Below are positions 34,594 through 44,462 of a stretch of 64,000 nt of DNA, in pieces. Every line of letters begins with the position of its first letter. Within the stretch, counting starts at the first letter, position 1. The position numbers and the translations under genes were made by a program. Source of the DNA: Treponema sp. Marseille-Q3903 (GTDB taxonomy: Bacteria; Spirochaetota; Spirochaetia; Treponematales; Treponemataceae); contig NZ_JACSEU010000001.1 of NCBI RefSeq assembly GCF_014334335.1, positions 496,001-560,000 of the forward strand. The letters are read 5' to 3'. A model generated the notes under the pieces. The model saw only the letters and a program-made list of their open reading frames with translations, searched no databases and was not told the origin of the DNA.

Positions 34594-35652
34594 ATGGCTC
34601 GCAAAAACTTGCTTAAGGGTTTCAAAAAACCTAAAGGCATTTCATTTGAACCAATTGATAGTGCAAATCCGAATTATCAGAAGTTCTATGCTTACCCTTT
34701 TGAAACAGGATTTGGTACGACGGTTGGAAATACTTTAAGAAGAGTATTGTTGTCATCAATCCAAGGTTATGCTGTTACATCAATTCGTATCACTTCGTAT
34801 GATGATAGTGGTATTTCACATGTAATCTCCAGCGAATTTGAGGCAATCCCAAATGTAGCTGAAGATACACTTGAAATTATCAATACTCTTAAGATGATAA
34901 AATTGAGTCTTCCGGAAGATGTAGAACAGGATACTATTTTGTATGAGTTCAAAGGTCCTGGAGTTGTAAAAAGCGATGATTTTGCAAAAGGAGATCAGCT
35001 TAAAGTCGAAACTAAAGATAAGACAATCTTTACAATGATGGAAGGTGCTCACCTTGATATCGAAATTCAGGTAGACCTTGGCAGAGGATACGTACCGGCA
35101 GAAACAAATGAACATTACATTGAAGTTGTTGGAACTATCCCGATGGATGCAATTTTTACACCTGTTCAAAAGGTAAAATATTCTATTGAACCATGCCGTG
35201 TCGGACAGAGAAATGATTATGATAAGCTCGTACTTGAGATTTGGACAGATGGCACAATCTCTCCTGTAGATGCTCTTGGAGAAGCTGCTAAAATCGCAAA
35301 AGATCATTTTGCTATTTTTGTAAACTTTAACGATAAAGACGTTATAGGAAGTGATGAAGGAGAAGAAGGTGATGAAAGTATTCAAAAACTCCTTAGCACT
35401 CCTGTAGAAGAATTGGAACTTTCTGTCCGTTCATCAAATTGTTTAAAGAATGCAAATATTCGTACTATCGGCGAATTAACAAAGAAAACTGAAGATGACA
35501 TTACAAAGACCAGAAACTTTGGAAAGAAGAGTTTGCAGGAAATCAAGGAAAAACTCCAAGAATGGAATCTTACCCTTGGTATGACAGACTACAGTCATCT
35601 GAAGAATGCTGCCAACTTAACTAAGCAGAAGGAAGAATCAGATGAATCATAG
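34594..35652 (+). CDS. rpoA: RNA polymerase subunit alpha
   Basis: Alpha subunit, 352 aa. N-terminal dimerisation domain with [22 protein letters not shown]-terminal domain from ~265 with [22 protein letters not shown] and [14 protein letters not shown], which contacts UP elements and activators. Slightly long because of an acidic linker ([10 protein letters not shown]) and a charged tail. It overlaps rplQ by 11 bases. Confidence 0.98.
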   Translation: MARKNLLKGFKKPKGISFEPIDSANPNYQKFYAYPFETGFGTTVGNTLRRVLLSSIQGYAVTSIRITSYDDSGISHVISSEFEAIPNVAEDTLEIINTLKMIKLSLPEDVEQDTILYEFKGPGVVKSDDFAKGDQLKVETKDKTIFTMMEGAHLDIEIQVDLGRGYVPAETNEHYIEVVGTIPMDAIFTPVQKVKYSIEPCRVGQRNDYDKLVLEIWTDGTISPVDALGEAAKIAKDHFAIFVNFNDKDVIGSDEGEEGDESIQKLLSTPVEELELSVRSSNCLKNANIRTIGELTKKTEDDITKTRNFGKKSLQEIKEKLQEWNLTLGMTDYSHLKNAANLTKQKEESDES

Positions 35653-36184
35653 AAATGGTTTTAATCCGCTTTCACGTACAACAGCACATCGTCGTGCTAT
35701 GTCACGCAATATGGTAACATCGCTATTCAGATATGAGCGAATTACTACAACAAAATCAAAGGCTCTTGAGGTAAAGAAGTCAGCTGAAAAATTGATTACA
35801 AGAGCAAAAGAAGATACTGTTCACAATCGTCGTGAAACAGCTAAATTTATTCAGGATGAAAAAATCTTGAATAAACTCTTTACAGAAATCGCTCCAAGAA
35901 TGAAAGAGCGCAACGGTGGTTACACAAGGGTTCTTAAGCTAGGGTATCGTCAGGGAGATGCTGCTGATGTTGTAATCCTTGAGTTGGTTGACTACAAGCT
36001 TGAAACTGAGAAACCGGCTGCAGAAAAGAAACCTGCAAAAAAGGCAGAGAAAGTTGAAGGTGATGCACCAAAAGCTAAAAAAACAACAGCTAATGCAACA
36101 AAAGCTTCAACTTCTGGAGCAAAGCCAAAAAAGACTACTGCAAAGAAAGCTTCTGAAAAGAAAGAAGAAACCCCAGCTAAATAA
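35642..36184 (+). CDS. rplQ: 50S ribosomal protein L17 with long Lys/Ala/Thr-rich tail
   Basis: The L17 core is residues 1 to ~120 ([55 protein letters not shown]). It is followed by ~60 residues of low-complexity Lys, Ala, Thr, Pro and Glu. Usual bacterial L17 is ~120-130 aa, so the 180-aa form carries an added disordered basic tail that could bind rRNA or DNA. ATG lies inside the rpoA 3' end. Confidence 0.95.
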   Translation: MNHRNGFNPLSRTTAHRRAMSRNMVTSLFRYERITTTKSKALEVKKSAEKLITRAKEDTVHNRRETAKFIQDEKILNKLFTEIAPRMKERNGGYTRVLKLGYRQGDAADVVILELVDYKLETEKPAAEKKPAKKAEKVEGDAPKAKKTTANATKASTSGAKPKKTTAKKASEKKEETPAK

Positions 36185-36202
36185 GCTGAAAAGGAGTTCG
36201 AA

Positions 36203-36451
36203 ATGTCAAAGAACCATCGTGGATCTGGTATTAGATCATTGCCTGCTCACGGAAGAGGAACTTGTGCTATTTGTGGAAAAACAAATATTAAAGTTCTTTA
36301 TGAAAAAGAAGTTGATGGGCAGACAGCAAAAATTTGCAAATATTGTAACGCTGCTTTGAAAAATAAAGCTCGTAAAGAAGTTTCGCATGCAGCCCCTGCT
36401 GTAGAGACACCTGCTGAAGCTGCTCCTGAAGCACCGGCAGAAAACGCTTAA
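36203..36451 (+). CDS. Small zinc-ribbon protein of unknown function in the alpha operon
   Basis: 82 aa. Basic start MSKNHRGSGIRSLPAHGRGT, then two CxxC pairs (CAICG and CKYC, ~24 residues apart) that should bind zinc, then a basic patch (ALKNKARKEV), and finally a Pro/Ala/Glu-rich tail. It lies 18 bases after rplQ with SD AAGGAG and before the operon terminator, so it is co-expressed with alpha, S4, S11, S13 and L17. I do not recognise the family. Placement and charge suggest a ribosome- or RNA-polymerase-associated factor, which is inference. Confidence 0.75.
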   Translation: MSKNHRGSGIRSLPAHGRGTCAICGKTNIKVLYEKEVDGQTAKICKYCNAALKNKARKEVSHAAPAVETPAEAAPEAPAENA

Positions 36452-36473
36452 TACTTTTTGTATTGCAAATTGT

Positions 36474-36506
36474 AAACCGTCATCGTTTGAGGTGGCGGTT
36501 TTTTTA
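36474..36506 (+). terminator. Terminator of the alpha operon
   Basis: An 11-bp stem with G-U pairs (36474-36484 with 36491-36501), six-base loop and T tract. Confidence 0.85.
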
Positions 36507-36543
36507 TTTTCACGTTGCATTCTTCCATTTGCATAAATCTTCC

Positions 36544-36570
36544 TTGCCTGAAAAAAGAATATGCTATAAA
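36544..36570 (+). promoter_or_regulatory. Extended -10 promoter of the PilZ gene
   Basis: TTGCCT (36544-36549), 15 bp, TGC-TATAAA (36562-36570). The predicted start is only ~5 bases before ATG 36582 and no SD is present. Confidence 0.5.
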
Positions 36571-36581
36571 ATAGAATTCCA

Positions 36582-37589
36582 ATGAGTGTCGCGACAAGCC
36601 ATCAAATTTCAAAATATTATGATTTTCATCGTGATAAAGAAATTGTATTTACAAAAGCAAATTTAAAATCTCTTCGAGTTAATCCACGTCAAATTTATTT
36701 GAAGTGTGCCGGTGGGCAATGGCCATGCATTATCAATTCTTCTTCTTTACAGAAAGCAAAAGTCATAATCGGAACTTCAAGCGGTGTCTATTCGCTTATT
36801 GTGAATAAAAAAGAACAGCACATCAGTGTTGTTTATTGTTTTTATGATCAGAATAATGAGCCTGTCCAGTTTTTTGTAACGAGCAATGTTGTAGACATTC
36901 AGCCTTATCAGGGGTCTAAAGATCTCGCATTGCTTACTTTGGAATTTACACAACGTCCGCCGGATGATTTGATATTAAAAATCGGCGAATTTCTTGAAGT
37001 AAATGAAAATTTTAAAACCCGGAAAGAAGAGCGAATTGGGCTCAATGAGAATTCTATGCGTCAGTTGTGTATTCCAAAGGAGGAGTCATATATATTCATC
37101 GCAGGAGTTCCGCGCAAATGCATAATGAAAGATATCTCGTTTGGCGGCGCCCGTGTTATGCTCGTAGGCGTGCCGAAATTTCTTGAAGGTAAAACTATAG
37201 ATTTACGCCTTTATTTTACAGACACGAATGAAAAAGTATCTTTGATAGGCAAGATTCTCAAGGCAGATTTTCTTCAGGGACGTAAAGATATTTCTGTCGT
37301 CCATATTCAGTTTAATCAAGATGAAATTCCAATGTCGTACAAGTTTCATATAAATAGTTATATAACATCGTACCAAAAGCAACTGATAGAAAAACAGCTC
37401 AATAATCAGGCAGCGGCACAAAGAGCTGAGCAGGCTGCAGCGACTAAAGTCGCTCAACAAAAACAGATTGCCGACGAGAAAGAGGAACTGGCAGCTGCAC
37501 AAAAAGCTGCAATGCAGGCAAATATTAAAGCAATGGGGAACGCTTTTGCCGCTCAACCGTCTCGCCAAGTACAACAGACTCCTACATAA
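36582..37589 (+). CDS. PilZ domain protein (c-di-GMP receptor)
   Basis: 335 aa, cytoplasmic. Residues ~15-135 form a PilZN/YcgR-like N-terminal beta domain. The PilZ domain follows with both ligand motifs intact: R147-KEE-R151 (RxxxR) and D184-I-S186-F-G-G189 (DxSxxG). The last ~60 residues are Gln/Ala-rich and probably coiled coil. Such proteins bind c-di-GMP and typically adjust motility or surface behaviour; the partner here is unknown. It is followed 22 bases later by a TPR gene, probably in the same transcript. No SD is visible, and the promoter lies almost on the start codon. Confidence 0.85.
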   Translation: MSVATSHQISKYYDFHRDKEIVFTKANLKSLRVNPRQIYLKCAGGQWPCIINSSSLQKAKVIIGTSSGVYSLIVNKKEQHISVVYCFYDQNNEPVQFFVTSNVVDIQPYQGSKDLALLTLEFTQRPPDDLILKIGEFLEVNENFKTRKEERIGLNENSMRQLCIPKEESYIFIAGVPRKCIMKDISFGGARVMLVGVPKFLEGKTIDLRLYFTDTNEKVSLIGKILKADFLQGRKDISVVHIQFNQDEIPMSYKFHINSYITSYQKQLIEKQLNNQAAAQRAEQAAATKVAQQKQIADEKEELAAAQKAAMQANIKAMGNAFAAQPSRQVQQTPT

Positions 37590-37611
37590 AAAAATTATAA
37601 AAAGGTGAAAA

Positions 37612-38760
37612 ATGAATCCATCAAACCCTCTTGAATCAGTATATTTTATCAATATTCAGGATGTTGAATTGTCTCACAGAAAGCGTTTTGAACTCGATAA
37701 AACAATTCCTATTCCTGTTCAGAAAAAAGATTTTGAAACTGATAGCTTTAATCCGAACGACATCACTGTCGAGAAAATATTGTCAGGAATATTGACAGTT
37801 TTGGCGTATGACAGCAAAAACGAACATCTGGATTACTATCGTTCAATATTAAAAAAAGTCAGGCCGAATCTCAAAAAAGAACTTTGCGAAGCTGCAATCC
37901 TAAAAACAAAAAATGAAGATTTTGATATTGCGGAAGAGATTTTCCGAGCACTTTTGGGATTTGATCCTGAAGATTCAGCGATTATCTTAAACATGGCTCT
38001 ATTTCTTGACCAGCGCGCTGATTACTATAGAAATGCAGGTCTGTTTGAAGATGCAGATGCTTACGATGCTGATGCACTCAGATATTATGAAGAGACAATT
38101 AATGCTGAACCACCGCTTCCTGATGCGTATTTCAACGTCGGCTTTTACTATATGAAAAAACATAAATATCGGGAGGCAAAAGATGCTTTTGAAACTTATC
38201 TTGCGCTTACTGCCGATATCAGCGATGAGGAAGCCGGCGAAAACGGCGTTTATAAAAAAGAACGTGCTCAGGAAGTCATTGCAAATATAACAAACCAAAA
38301 TATGGACGATGAATCTTTTAAAGCCGCTTATGATTTGATTTCCAGCGGACAGGAAGAAAAAGGCTTGGAGCATATTCATAATTTTCTTAAGAATAATCCA
38401 AAAGTCTGGAACGGCTGGTTTATGCTTGGCTGGGGGCTTAGACGGATTGAAAAGTATTCAGAAGCAAAAGAGGCTTTTCTCGAATCACTGAAATGCGGCG
38501 GAGATACGACTGCTGACACATATAATGAACTTTCGCTTTGTTATATTGAAGAAGAAGATTTTTTGAAAGCGGAAAAATGCCTTATGAAAGCGTTGTCGAT
38601 TGAGCCTGAAAGCACAAAAGTAATTTCAAATCTCGGTTTTTTGGCTCTTGCACGTGGCGACAGACAGACAGCGCGAATCTATTTTACAACAGTTCTCGAA
38701 TTTGATCCTAAAGATAAAATCGCTGCAAACGAGTTGCTCAAATTAGAAAACGTTCCGTGA
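37612..38760 (+). CDS. TPR-repeat protein
   Basis: 382 aa, no signal peptide. At least six TPR-like helical pairs are visible from ~115 to the end, such as PDAYFNVGFYYMKKHKYREA, GWFMLGWGLRRIEKYSEAKE and NELSLCYIEEEDFLKAEKCL. TPR arrays mediate protein-protein contacts. It follows the PilZ gene by 22 bases with AAGGTG before ATG, so a shared complex or pathway is plausible. No catalytic domain is seen. Confidence 0.8.
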   Translation: MNPSNPLESVYFINIQDVELSHRKRFELDKTIPIPVQKKDFETDSFNPNDITVEKILSGILTVLAYDSKNEHLDYYRSILKKVRPNLKKELCEAAILKTKNEDFDIAEEIFRALLGFDPEDSAIILNMALFLDQRADYYRNAGLFEDADAYDADALRYYEETINAEPPLPDAYFNVGFYYMKKHKYREAKDAFETYLALTADISDEEAGENGVYKKERAQEVIANITNQNMDDESFKAAYDLISSGQEEKGLEHIHNFLKNNPKVWNGWFMLGWGLRRIEKYSEAKEAFLESLKCGGDTTADTYNELSLCYIEEEDFLKAEKCLMKALSIEPESTKVISNLGFLALARGDRQTARIYFTTVLEFDPKDKIAANELLKLENVP

Positions 38761-38790
38761 TGCTGTTTTAGAAAATTATCACCAAATTAA

Positions 38791-39282
38791 CTATTCCCAG
38801 CTTACGATATCGCCGACATTTATATCATTTTTCTTGAACCAGCCTTGCGGAACTTCAAGAGCATATCTTACAGAAACTGTGCTAGTGATAGGTGCGAGGC
38901 TGTACGGCTTCATGTCAAAAATATCACGAATCTTCCCTTTTGAATCTATATATGCGATTGACAGAGGATGCGGAGTGTTTTTCATCCAAAAAGAAAGAAC
39001 TTGGTCTTTTTTGAATATAAAAAGCATTCCAGTTCCATCAGGAATTTTTTTTCGTCCCATATAACCACAGTTTTGGTCTTTTTCTTTTTCTGCAATCTCG
39101 GCATATACGGTTGCGGTAGTCCCATCAGACCGTGTTATTGTCAATGTCTTTTCGGGAAGTTTTGAATCGCAAAAAAATTGACAACTTGAAAAAATAATCA
39201 GTAAAACAACAAAAAATCTACGGATTGAGATTAGTTTACACATTTTTTTTACAATGATTGATTTCATAATATCAAAGTTCAT
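38791..39282 (-). CDS. DUF192 family exported protein
   Basis: 163 aa. After a hydrophobic N-terminal segment with a possible lipobox (FSSC), the DUF192 fold is clear: VYAEIAEKEKDQNCGYMGRKKIPDGTGMLF, SFWMKNTPHPLSIAYID and YALEVPQGWFKKNDINVGD in order. The biochemical role of DUF192 is not established. ATG 39282 has AGGAG ten bases upstream and overlaps the preceding gene by 11 bases; a later Met at 39243 would give a more standard signal peptide. Third gene of the cyclic-nucleotide receptor operon. Confidence 0.8.
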   Translation of the reverse strand: MNFDIMKSIIVKKMCKLISIRRFFVVLLIIFSSCQFFCDSKLPEKTLTITRSDGTTATVYAEIAEKEKDQNCGYMGRKKIPDGTGMLFIFKKDQVLSFWMKNTPHPLSIAYIDSKGKIRDIFDMKPYSLAPITSTVSVRYALEVPQGWFKKNDINVGDIVSWE

Positions 39283-39820
39283 CTAGGAACATCTCCTGTG
39301 TTTTTTCTTCCGGTGAAGAGTTTATGTTTGAATAATTTTGAATTTTATCAAAAAGTTTTTTATCTATATATTTTAAAGTCAGTGGTTTTTCAAGGCTCAT
39401 CGAAACATCATCATTTTCCCATGTTGCAGATTTTGGGTCAAAAGATGACGGCTCTCCGTATTTTTCCTGGAGTTTTGTGAAAATGCTGTAATAATCCATT
39501 TTTTCCTGATTTATGTTTATTGTGATGATAAACAATTTGTCTTCAAAAAATTGAAAATAGCATTCTTCGAGAAACCCTGTACGGAATTTCGAATAAGTGT
39601 TTGTTTCAATCAAGATTTTGCCGGTGCCGGGCACTAGAGAAACATCGCGCTCACCTCGGTAGCCAAAATCGGAGTCTTTGAGTAGAGCAATCTTTGTATC
39701 TTCTAGCGATGACCCGAGTTTGATGTTTTTATAACCGGAAGGCAGTTCCTCCGCAATCAGCGAAAGCAAGACTAAAGATGATGTGAGCAATGAAATTATA
39801 ATCTTCTTAAACGGAATCAT
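39272..39820 (-). CDS. Exported protein of unknown function
   Basis: 182 aa with a clear signal peptide (FKKIIISLLTSSLVLLSLIA, cleavage near residue 24). The mature segment YKNIKLGSSLEDTKIALLK resembles the start of small periplasmic domains built as LGMSLDEVK...KYG (KLQEKYGEP follows), but no named family can be assigned. It starts 21 bases after the cyclic-nucleotide receptor gene and overlaps the DUF192 gene, so all three are likely one operon. Confidence 0.65.
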   Translation of the reverse strand: MIPFKKIIISLLTSSLVLLSLIAEELPSGYKNIKLGSSLEDTKIALLKDSDFGYRGERDVSLVPGTGKILIETNTYSKFRTGFLEECYFQFFEDKLFIITININQEKMDYYSIFTKLQEKYGEPSSFDPKSATWENDDVSMSLEKPLTLKYIDKKLFDKIQNYSNINSSPEEKTQEMFLDEL

Positions 39821-39841
39821 ATTATATTTATCGGAAGAAAC

Positions 39842-41026
39842 CTATTTTATATTATTTTGTTTTCGATAGAATGCAGCTTGTTTTGTCAGTTCTTTTATAT
39901 CTTTTACAAAAATCTTGCCGTCGACAATCCTATAATCAGAACACTGCTGAAAGTCGTATATTGCGCGCGGATGATTTTGGCTTGGAATTCCGCACATGTT
40001 TGCGAGATCTTTTGGAGTGAGCTCGGTCTGCATAGACTGTTTTCCCGAGCCTAAAGAAATTTTTTGTTTTTCAAACTGAAGAGAAAGCATATCTACCATT
40101 TTTGCAAGCGGTTCTTTGAGGTTTGCATTGTCAAGCTGGCGGTACATAGACCACAGCCTGTCTGCAAGCGTCGTCGTCAATTTTGCGATAAGTTGAGGTT
40201 GCGTCGCTACCATCTGATTGAAGTTCGAGCGGTTTATAACCATCAGCGTACAGTCATCATAAGCGATTGCACTTGCCGAGCGAGGTTTGTTTTCTATAAG
40301 CGCCATCTCTCCAAACATATCGCCTTTTTTTAGCAGCGCAAGTGTCACTTCATTTCCATTTACAACTTTAGAGATTTTGACTTCGCCTTTTTGGATTATA
40401 AACATATCTGCGCCGCTTTGCGATTCTGAAAAAATCATCGTATCTTTTGGATATGAACGAACAGTGTCTTGCGCCGGTTCATAATAGACTGCATTTGTCT
40501 TAGGTTTTAATGAGATAAAACGCTGCTTTGCAATCTCTACATTTGGTCCTACAGGCTTTGTCTTTAAATATTGATAATATGCGTAAGCCGCTATATCTCT
40601 GTGTGATTTTTCGTAATATTGTGCAACATTGAATATGTGTTCATAATTTTCATTTACTGCTGCATTGAGAGTTGCTTTTGTGAGCATTTCATTCATTACA
40701 CGCATGCGGTTAGCAAAAGTTTTGATTATTTTAAGTGCGACAGGAGTGTTTTGCGCGATGAGCTCAGGATATTGATCGCGTCGTACAGAGATTGCCAAAA
40801 CATCAGTCATCGCAATTGCAGTTTCAATTTGGAGATGTCCTGACATACACGGAACAACGCCAACGAAATCGCCGGGGCCGTATCTAACAGGAGCAATGCC
40901 GGAACCTGAAGCTTTAAAACACTGAACTAGACCTTTTTGAATAATATAAAAATGGTCGCTGTCAGATTTTCCTTCGACAACAAGATATGAGCTTTTTGGG
41001 AACCGTACGATTTGTAACTGCAGCAA
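39842..41026 (-). CDS. Double cyclic-nucleotide-binding domain protein with C-terminal HTH
   Basis: 394 aa. CNB domain 1 spans ~10-115 but lacks the phosphate-binding cassette. A helical linker spans ~115-185. CNB domain 2 spans ~190-300 with a proper cassette, GEMALIENKPRSASA, including the Glu and Arg that hold cAMP or cGMP. The end contains a Crp-like winged helix (ELTPKDLANMCGIPSQNHPR). I start at TTG 41026, seven bases after AGGAG; a TTG two codons earlier is too close. It is probably a cAMP/cGMP-responsive regulator in which only the second domain binds ligand. First gene of a three-gene operon. Confidence 0.8.
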   Translation of the reverse strand: MLQLQIVRFPKSSYLVVEGKSDSDHFYIIQKGLVQCFKASGSGIAPVRYGPGDFVGVVPCMSGHLQIETAIAMTDVLAISVRRDQYPELIAQNTPVALKIIKTFANRMRVMNEMLTKATLNAAVNENYEHIFNVAQYYEKSHRDIAAYAYYQYLKTKPVGPNVEIAKQRFISLKPKTNAVYYEPAQDTVRSYPKDTMIFSESQSGADMFIIQKGEVKISKVVNGNEVTLALLKKGDMFGEMALIENKPRSASAIAYDDCTLMVINRSNFNQMVATQPQLIAKLTTTLADRLWSMYRQLDNANLKEPLAKMVDMLSLQFEKQKISLGSGKQSMQTELTPKDLANMCGIPSQNHPRAIYDFQQCSDYRIVDGKIFVKDIKELTKQAAFYRKQNNIK

Positions 41027-41094
41027 TATCAATCTCCTACGTAGAGTATAAGTTTACAAATTTCTTTTGTCAATAAAGCAACTTGCTATTGAAA

Positions 41095-42078
41095 TTAATT
41101 CTCTATAAAAATAATTTCCGGCTCAAGGCAAAATCCATATAGTTTTTTAACTCTATTTTGAGTAAATTTTACCAGCTGCTTTATATCATCGGCAGTTGCA
41201 TTGCCGATGTTTACGATGAAATTTCCATGAAATGGAGCAATCTGGGCATTGCCGATTTTAGTTCCACAGAGCCCGGCTTTGTCAATTATTGCTCCTGACG
41301 GCTCTCCAAAATCCCGATTATTTTTAAAAACCGAACCTGCGCTCGGGAATTTGAAGTGCCCTTTATCGATTCTCGCTGAAATATATTTTTTGCATTCCGA
41401 TTCAATTTTTTCCTTATCTTTATCAGGCGCTTTTATCAGCTTAAAAGTCGAAGAAAGAATAAGTTTTCTTTCTGTAGAACGGTCATCTTTTTCATGTTGA
41501 AACGGCGATTTTTTGTAATCCCAATCAGCAGCGTTAAAAGGGGTCTCAACGATTTGCGGATTGGCTTCGTTGTCGTCATATTTTTTTGAAATTGTAAAAT
41601 GCTCTGTCTTGTGTAAAATATCGCTTATAGACTTTTCAAAACATCGGGCGTTCATAAATGTTGCCCCACCGACAGAACCTGGAAGCCCTGCAAACTGTTC
41701 GGCACCTGTCAAACTGTTTTTTATGCAATAATTAATAAAAGACGAGATTGGAGTTCCTGCCTGACACGTCACATAAATTGTATTTGCATCAAGCGGTTCT
41801 ATTTCTGTTGTTATTTTATTTAGGTTTTGCGTTGAAATGATTGCTCCGTCATAAGTGCCATCGGGGAATACGACATTGCTTCCGCCCCCTAAGATGAAAA
41901 ACTTTGTATTTGAATCGACTGTCTTGCGCAGCGTTGTGATAAAACTCTTGGTATCTTTTGGGGCGACAAAAAGTCTAGCTTTGCCACCGATTTTAAATGT
42001 CGATTTTTGCGCAAGAGGCTCGTCTTCTGAATATTCGATATCACTTTTTTTTAATTCGTTTATTAAATCCTGAATCAT
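41095..42078 (-). CDS. murB: UDP-N-acetylenolpyruvoylglucosamine reductase
   Basis: MurB, 327 aa, NADPH/FAD enzyme making UDP-MurNAc in the cytoplasm. FAD domain with STFKIGGKARLF and FILGGGSNVVF; GLPGSVGGATFMNARC; the active-site region PSAGSVFKNNR with the catalytic Ser; and the end CLEPEIIFI. A TATAAT box lies seven bases before ATG with no SD, suggesting a leaderless mRNA. Divergent from cysS. Confidence 0.95.
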   Translation of the reverse strand: MIQDLINELKKSDIEYSEDEPLAQKSTFKIGGKARLFVAPKDTKSFITTLRKTVDSNTKFFILGGGSNVVFPDGTYDGAIISTQNLNKITTEIEPLDANTIYVTCQAGTPISSFINYCIKNSLTGAEQFAGLPGSVGGATFMNARCFEKSISDILHKTEHFTISKKYDDNEANPQIVETPFNAADWDYKKSPFQHEKDDRSTERKLILSSTFKLIKAPDKDKEKIESECKKYISARIDKGHFKFPSAGSVFKNNRDFGEPSGAIIDKAGLCGTKIGNAQIAPFHGNFIVNIGNATADDIKQLVKFTQNRVKKLYGFCLEPEIIFIEN

Positions 42079-42085
42079 CTTTTTT

Positions 42086-42091
42086 ATTATA
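42086..42091 (-). promoter_or_regulatory. -10 box of murB, seven bases from ATG
   Basis: TATAAT on the - strand at 42091-42086; the matching -35 is weak (TTTATA, 17 bp upstream). The predicted start coincides with the A of ATG 42078. Confidence 0.5.
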
Positions 42092-42163
42092 TAGAAAATA
42101 ACGGGTTTTATAAAGTATCGGAGTCTGTTTTAGATTTGCGAATATCTTTAAAATTCGCCGTTA

Positions 42164-42192
42164 TTGTTTAATAGCAAAAAAAAATATATTAT
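42164..42192 (+). promoter_or_regulatory. Promoter of cysS
   Basis: TTGTTT (42164-42169), 17 bp, TATTAT (42187-42192), followed by the SD GGAG before ATG 42232. Confidence 0.55.
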
Positions 42193-42231
42193 ATTCAACT
42201 AAACAAATGATTATTTAAAATGGAGATTCGT

Positions 42232-43788
42232 ATGAGTTTGAAACTTTATAATACAATGGGACGCCGAATTGAAGAGTTTAAACCGATTGTGACAGGTCAT
42301 GCAGGTTTTTATGGCTGTGGCCCTACTGTTTACAATTATGCTCATATAGGAAATCTTCGCGCATACGTTTGTTGGGATATCCTCGACAAAACATTAAAGT
42401 ATCTTGGTTATGATGTAAAGCATGTTATGAATGTCACCGATGTCGGCCATCTTACAGGTGATAACGATGAAGGCAAAGATAAAATGCTTAAAACAGCCGA
42501 AGAACGCCATCAGTCTGTTTTAGATGTAGCTCGTTTTTATACAGACGCTTTTTTTGCAGATATCGATGCTCTCAACATCAGACACCCAGATGTGATATGC
42601 AAAGCTACAGAACATATTCCGGAAATGATAGAACTCATCAAAGAAATCGAAAAAAACGGTCACACTTATACAGCCGGTGGAAATCTCTATTACGATATTT
42701 CTACTTATCCTGATTATGGGAAGCTTGCAAACCTAAACCTCGAAGAATTAAAAGCTGGTGCTGGAAAACGCAAAGTTGTAGTTGTCGACGAAAATAAACG
42801 GAATCCCGAAGACTTTGTACTCTGGTTTACAAAATCAAAATTTGAGGATCAGGCAATGACTTGGGACTCTCCGTGGGGTCGCGGTTATCCGGGCTGGCAT
42901 ATTGAATGTTCAGCGATGAGTATGAAATATCTTGGCAAACATTTTGATATCCATACCGGTGGAATAGACCACGTGCCTGTTCACCACACAAACGAAATTG
43001 CACAGTCAGAAGGCTCTTTTGATGAGGCTGAGCGCGCTAAAGGTCCTTGGGTAGACTACTGGCTGCACAATGAGTTTCTTATTCTTGAAGGTGGGAAGAT
43101 GAGTAAGTCAAGCGGGCGTTTTATCACTTTGCAGACTTCTCTTCCTGCTGAAAAAGGTTTTTCTCTTAAAGATAAAGGCTTTGAGCCGCTCGATTATAGG
43201 TTTTTCCTTTTAAACGGGCATTACAGAAAACAGCTTGTGTTCAGCATAGACGCATTGGAATCTGCAAAATCGGGGCGGGCTGCTTTGAATCAGCGTGTTG
43301 CAAAGCTTATATCAAAAGCAAACGGTGACGAAAACGCAGGGCTTACTATTGAAAATTTTGCAGAGATTCTTGGAAAAATCGATTATAAATCGGAAAATCT
43401 AGAAAAGTTTCGTCAAGGACTTGAAAATGATCTTGCGACTCCTGTTGCGATGGCTGCGATGCAAAAAGAATCTAACGGCAAAGGTGCTGTAAAAGCTATG
43501 GAATCTTTGAGCGCAATTTATGAGATGGATTTTGTGTTGAGCCTCGATGTAATTAAAAATGGGTTTGCCGTAATTGAAGAGCAAAAAAAATTGATAATTG
43601 GAGCTTCTGAAGAAGGTTCTCATGAAGGAGATCCGGAAGCATCTGAAATAGAAGCTCTTGTCCAAGAGCGCACGCAAGCCAAAAAAGAAAAAAACTTTGC
43701 CAGAGCTGATGAAATACGTAACCTGCTGAAAGATAAAGGTGTTTTAATAATAGATACTCCACAAGGTTCTGCATGGAAAAGAGTTTGA
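42232..43788 (+). CDS. cysS: Cysteinyl-tRNA synthetase
   Basis: CysRS, 518 aa, class I. Zinc Cys in [16 protein letters not shown] with the HIGN signature; [14 protein letters not shown] and [10 protein letters not shown] in the zinc/active-site region; KMSKS loop [11 protein letters not shown]. The C-terminal helical domain ends KRV. ATG 42232 is chosen because GGAG is nine bases upstream; an ATG four codons earlier has none. Confidence 0.96.
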   Translation: MSLKLYNTMGRRIEEFKPIVTGHAGFYGCGPTVYNYAHIGNLRAYVCWDILDKTLKYLGYDVKHVMNVTDVGHLTGDNDEGKDKMLKTAEERHQSVLDVARFYTDAFFADIDALNIRHPDVICKATEHIPEMIELIKEIEKNGHTYTAGGNLYYDISTYPDYGKLANLNLEELKAGAGKRKVVVVDENKRNPEDFVLWFTKSKFEDQAMTWDSPWGRGYPGWHIECSAMSMKYLGKHFDIHTGGIDHVPVHHTNEIAQSEGSFDEAERAKGPWVDYWLHNEFLILEGGKMSKSSGRFITLQTSLPAEKGFSLKDKGFEPLDYRFFLLNGHYRKQLVFSIDALESAKSGRAALNQRVAKLISKANGDENAGLTIENFAEILGKIDYKSENLEKFRQGLENDLATPVAMAAMQKESNGKGAVKAMESLSAIYEMDFVLSLDVIKNGFAVIEEQKKLIIGASEEGSHEGDPEASEIEALVQERTQAKKEKNFARADEIRNLLKDKGVLIIDTPQGSAWKRV

Positions 43789-43892
43789 TTTAGGAAAAAT
43801 AATTTGAAAAATGGAAAAATGGAAGAAAGAAAAAAGCGCAGTCCGAATTGTAATCATTTTGATATAAGCGCTGTAACTTTTGGGAAATACAA

Positions 43893-44462
43893 GTGTTTGA
43901 TGATATAGAGACAAATCAAAATGGAGATAATGCACCGCTCAATGCAGGGAATCCGCTTGACTTTAAGAAAATTTACGACGCATCTATGATGATGCTCTTT
44001 AAGGTTGCTCTCAGAATTGTAAACGATGAGGAAGCTGCCGAAGATATGGCACACGATTCATTGATAAAGGCAAATGAAAAAGCGATTGTTTTTCCCTCTA
44101 TCAATGATGCAAAGTATTGGCTTATCCGTGTTGTAAAAAATGCGTCTATAAATTATGTAAAACGTAAAGAACGCGAGCGTAAAGCGTATGAAAAAGTTCT
44201 TTATGAAAATCATAGAAAATCGGAATCTGGGGAAACTGATTTATTAAAACAGGAGTCTATTGACAAAGCAAAAGATGCTTTGAAAAGGCTGCCCAAAAAG
44301 TTGCAGGATGTGCTTTTGCTAAGAGAATACGCAGACCTTAACTATAAGGAGATCGGCAAAGTGCTTGGAATTACCGAAGGTAATGTCAAGGTTAGAATTT
44401 TTAGAGCTAGAGAACAGCTTGTTAAAATTATAGGAGAAGACAATGTCTTTTTGCCCGAGTAA
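43893..44462 (+). CDS. ECF-type RNA polymerase sigma factor
   Basis: 189 aa. Region 2 at ~27-95 (FKVALRIVNDEEAAEDMAHDSLIKANE, WLIRVVKNASINYVKRK) and region 4 at ~125-180 (RLPKKLQDVLLLREYADLNYKEIGKVLGITEGNVKVRIFRAREQL in parts). GTG start with a weak SD. It overlaps the anti-sigma gene by 20 bases, the usual sigma/anti-sigma arrangement. Likely directs envelope-stress genes; its own target promoters are not identified. Confidence 0.92.
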   Translation: MFDDIETNQNGDNAPLNAGNPLDFKKIYDASMMMLFKVALRIVNDEEAAEDMAHDSLIKANEKAIVFPSINDAKYWLIRVVKNASINYVKRKERERKAYEKVLYENHRKSESGETDLLKQESIDKAKDALKRLPKKLQDVLLLREYADLNYKEIGKVLGITEGNVKVRIFRAREQLVKIIGEDNVFLPE

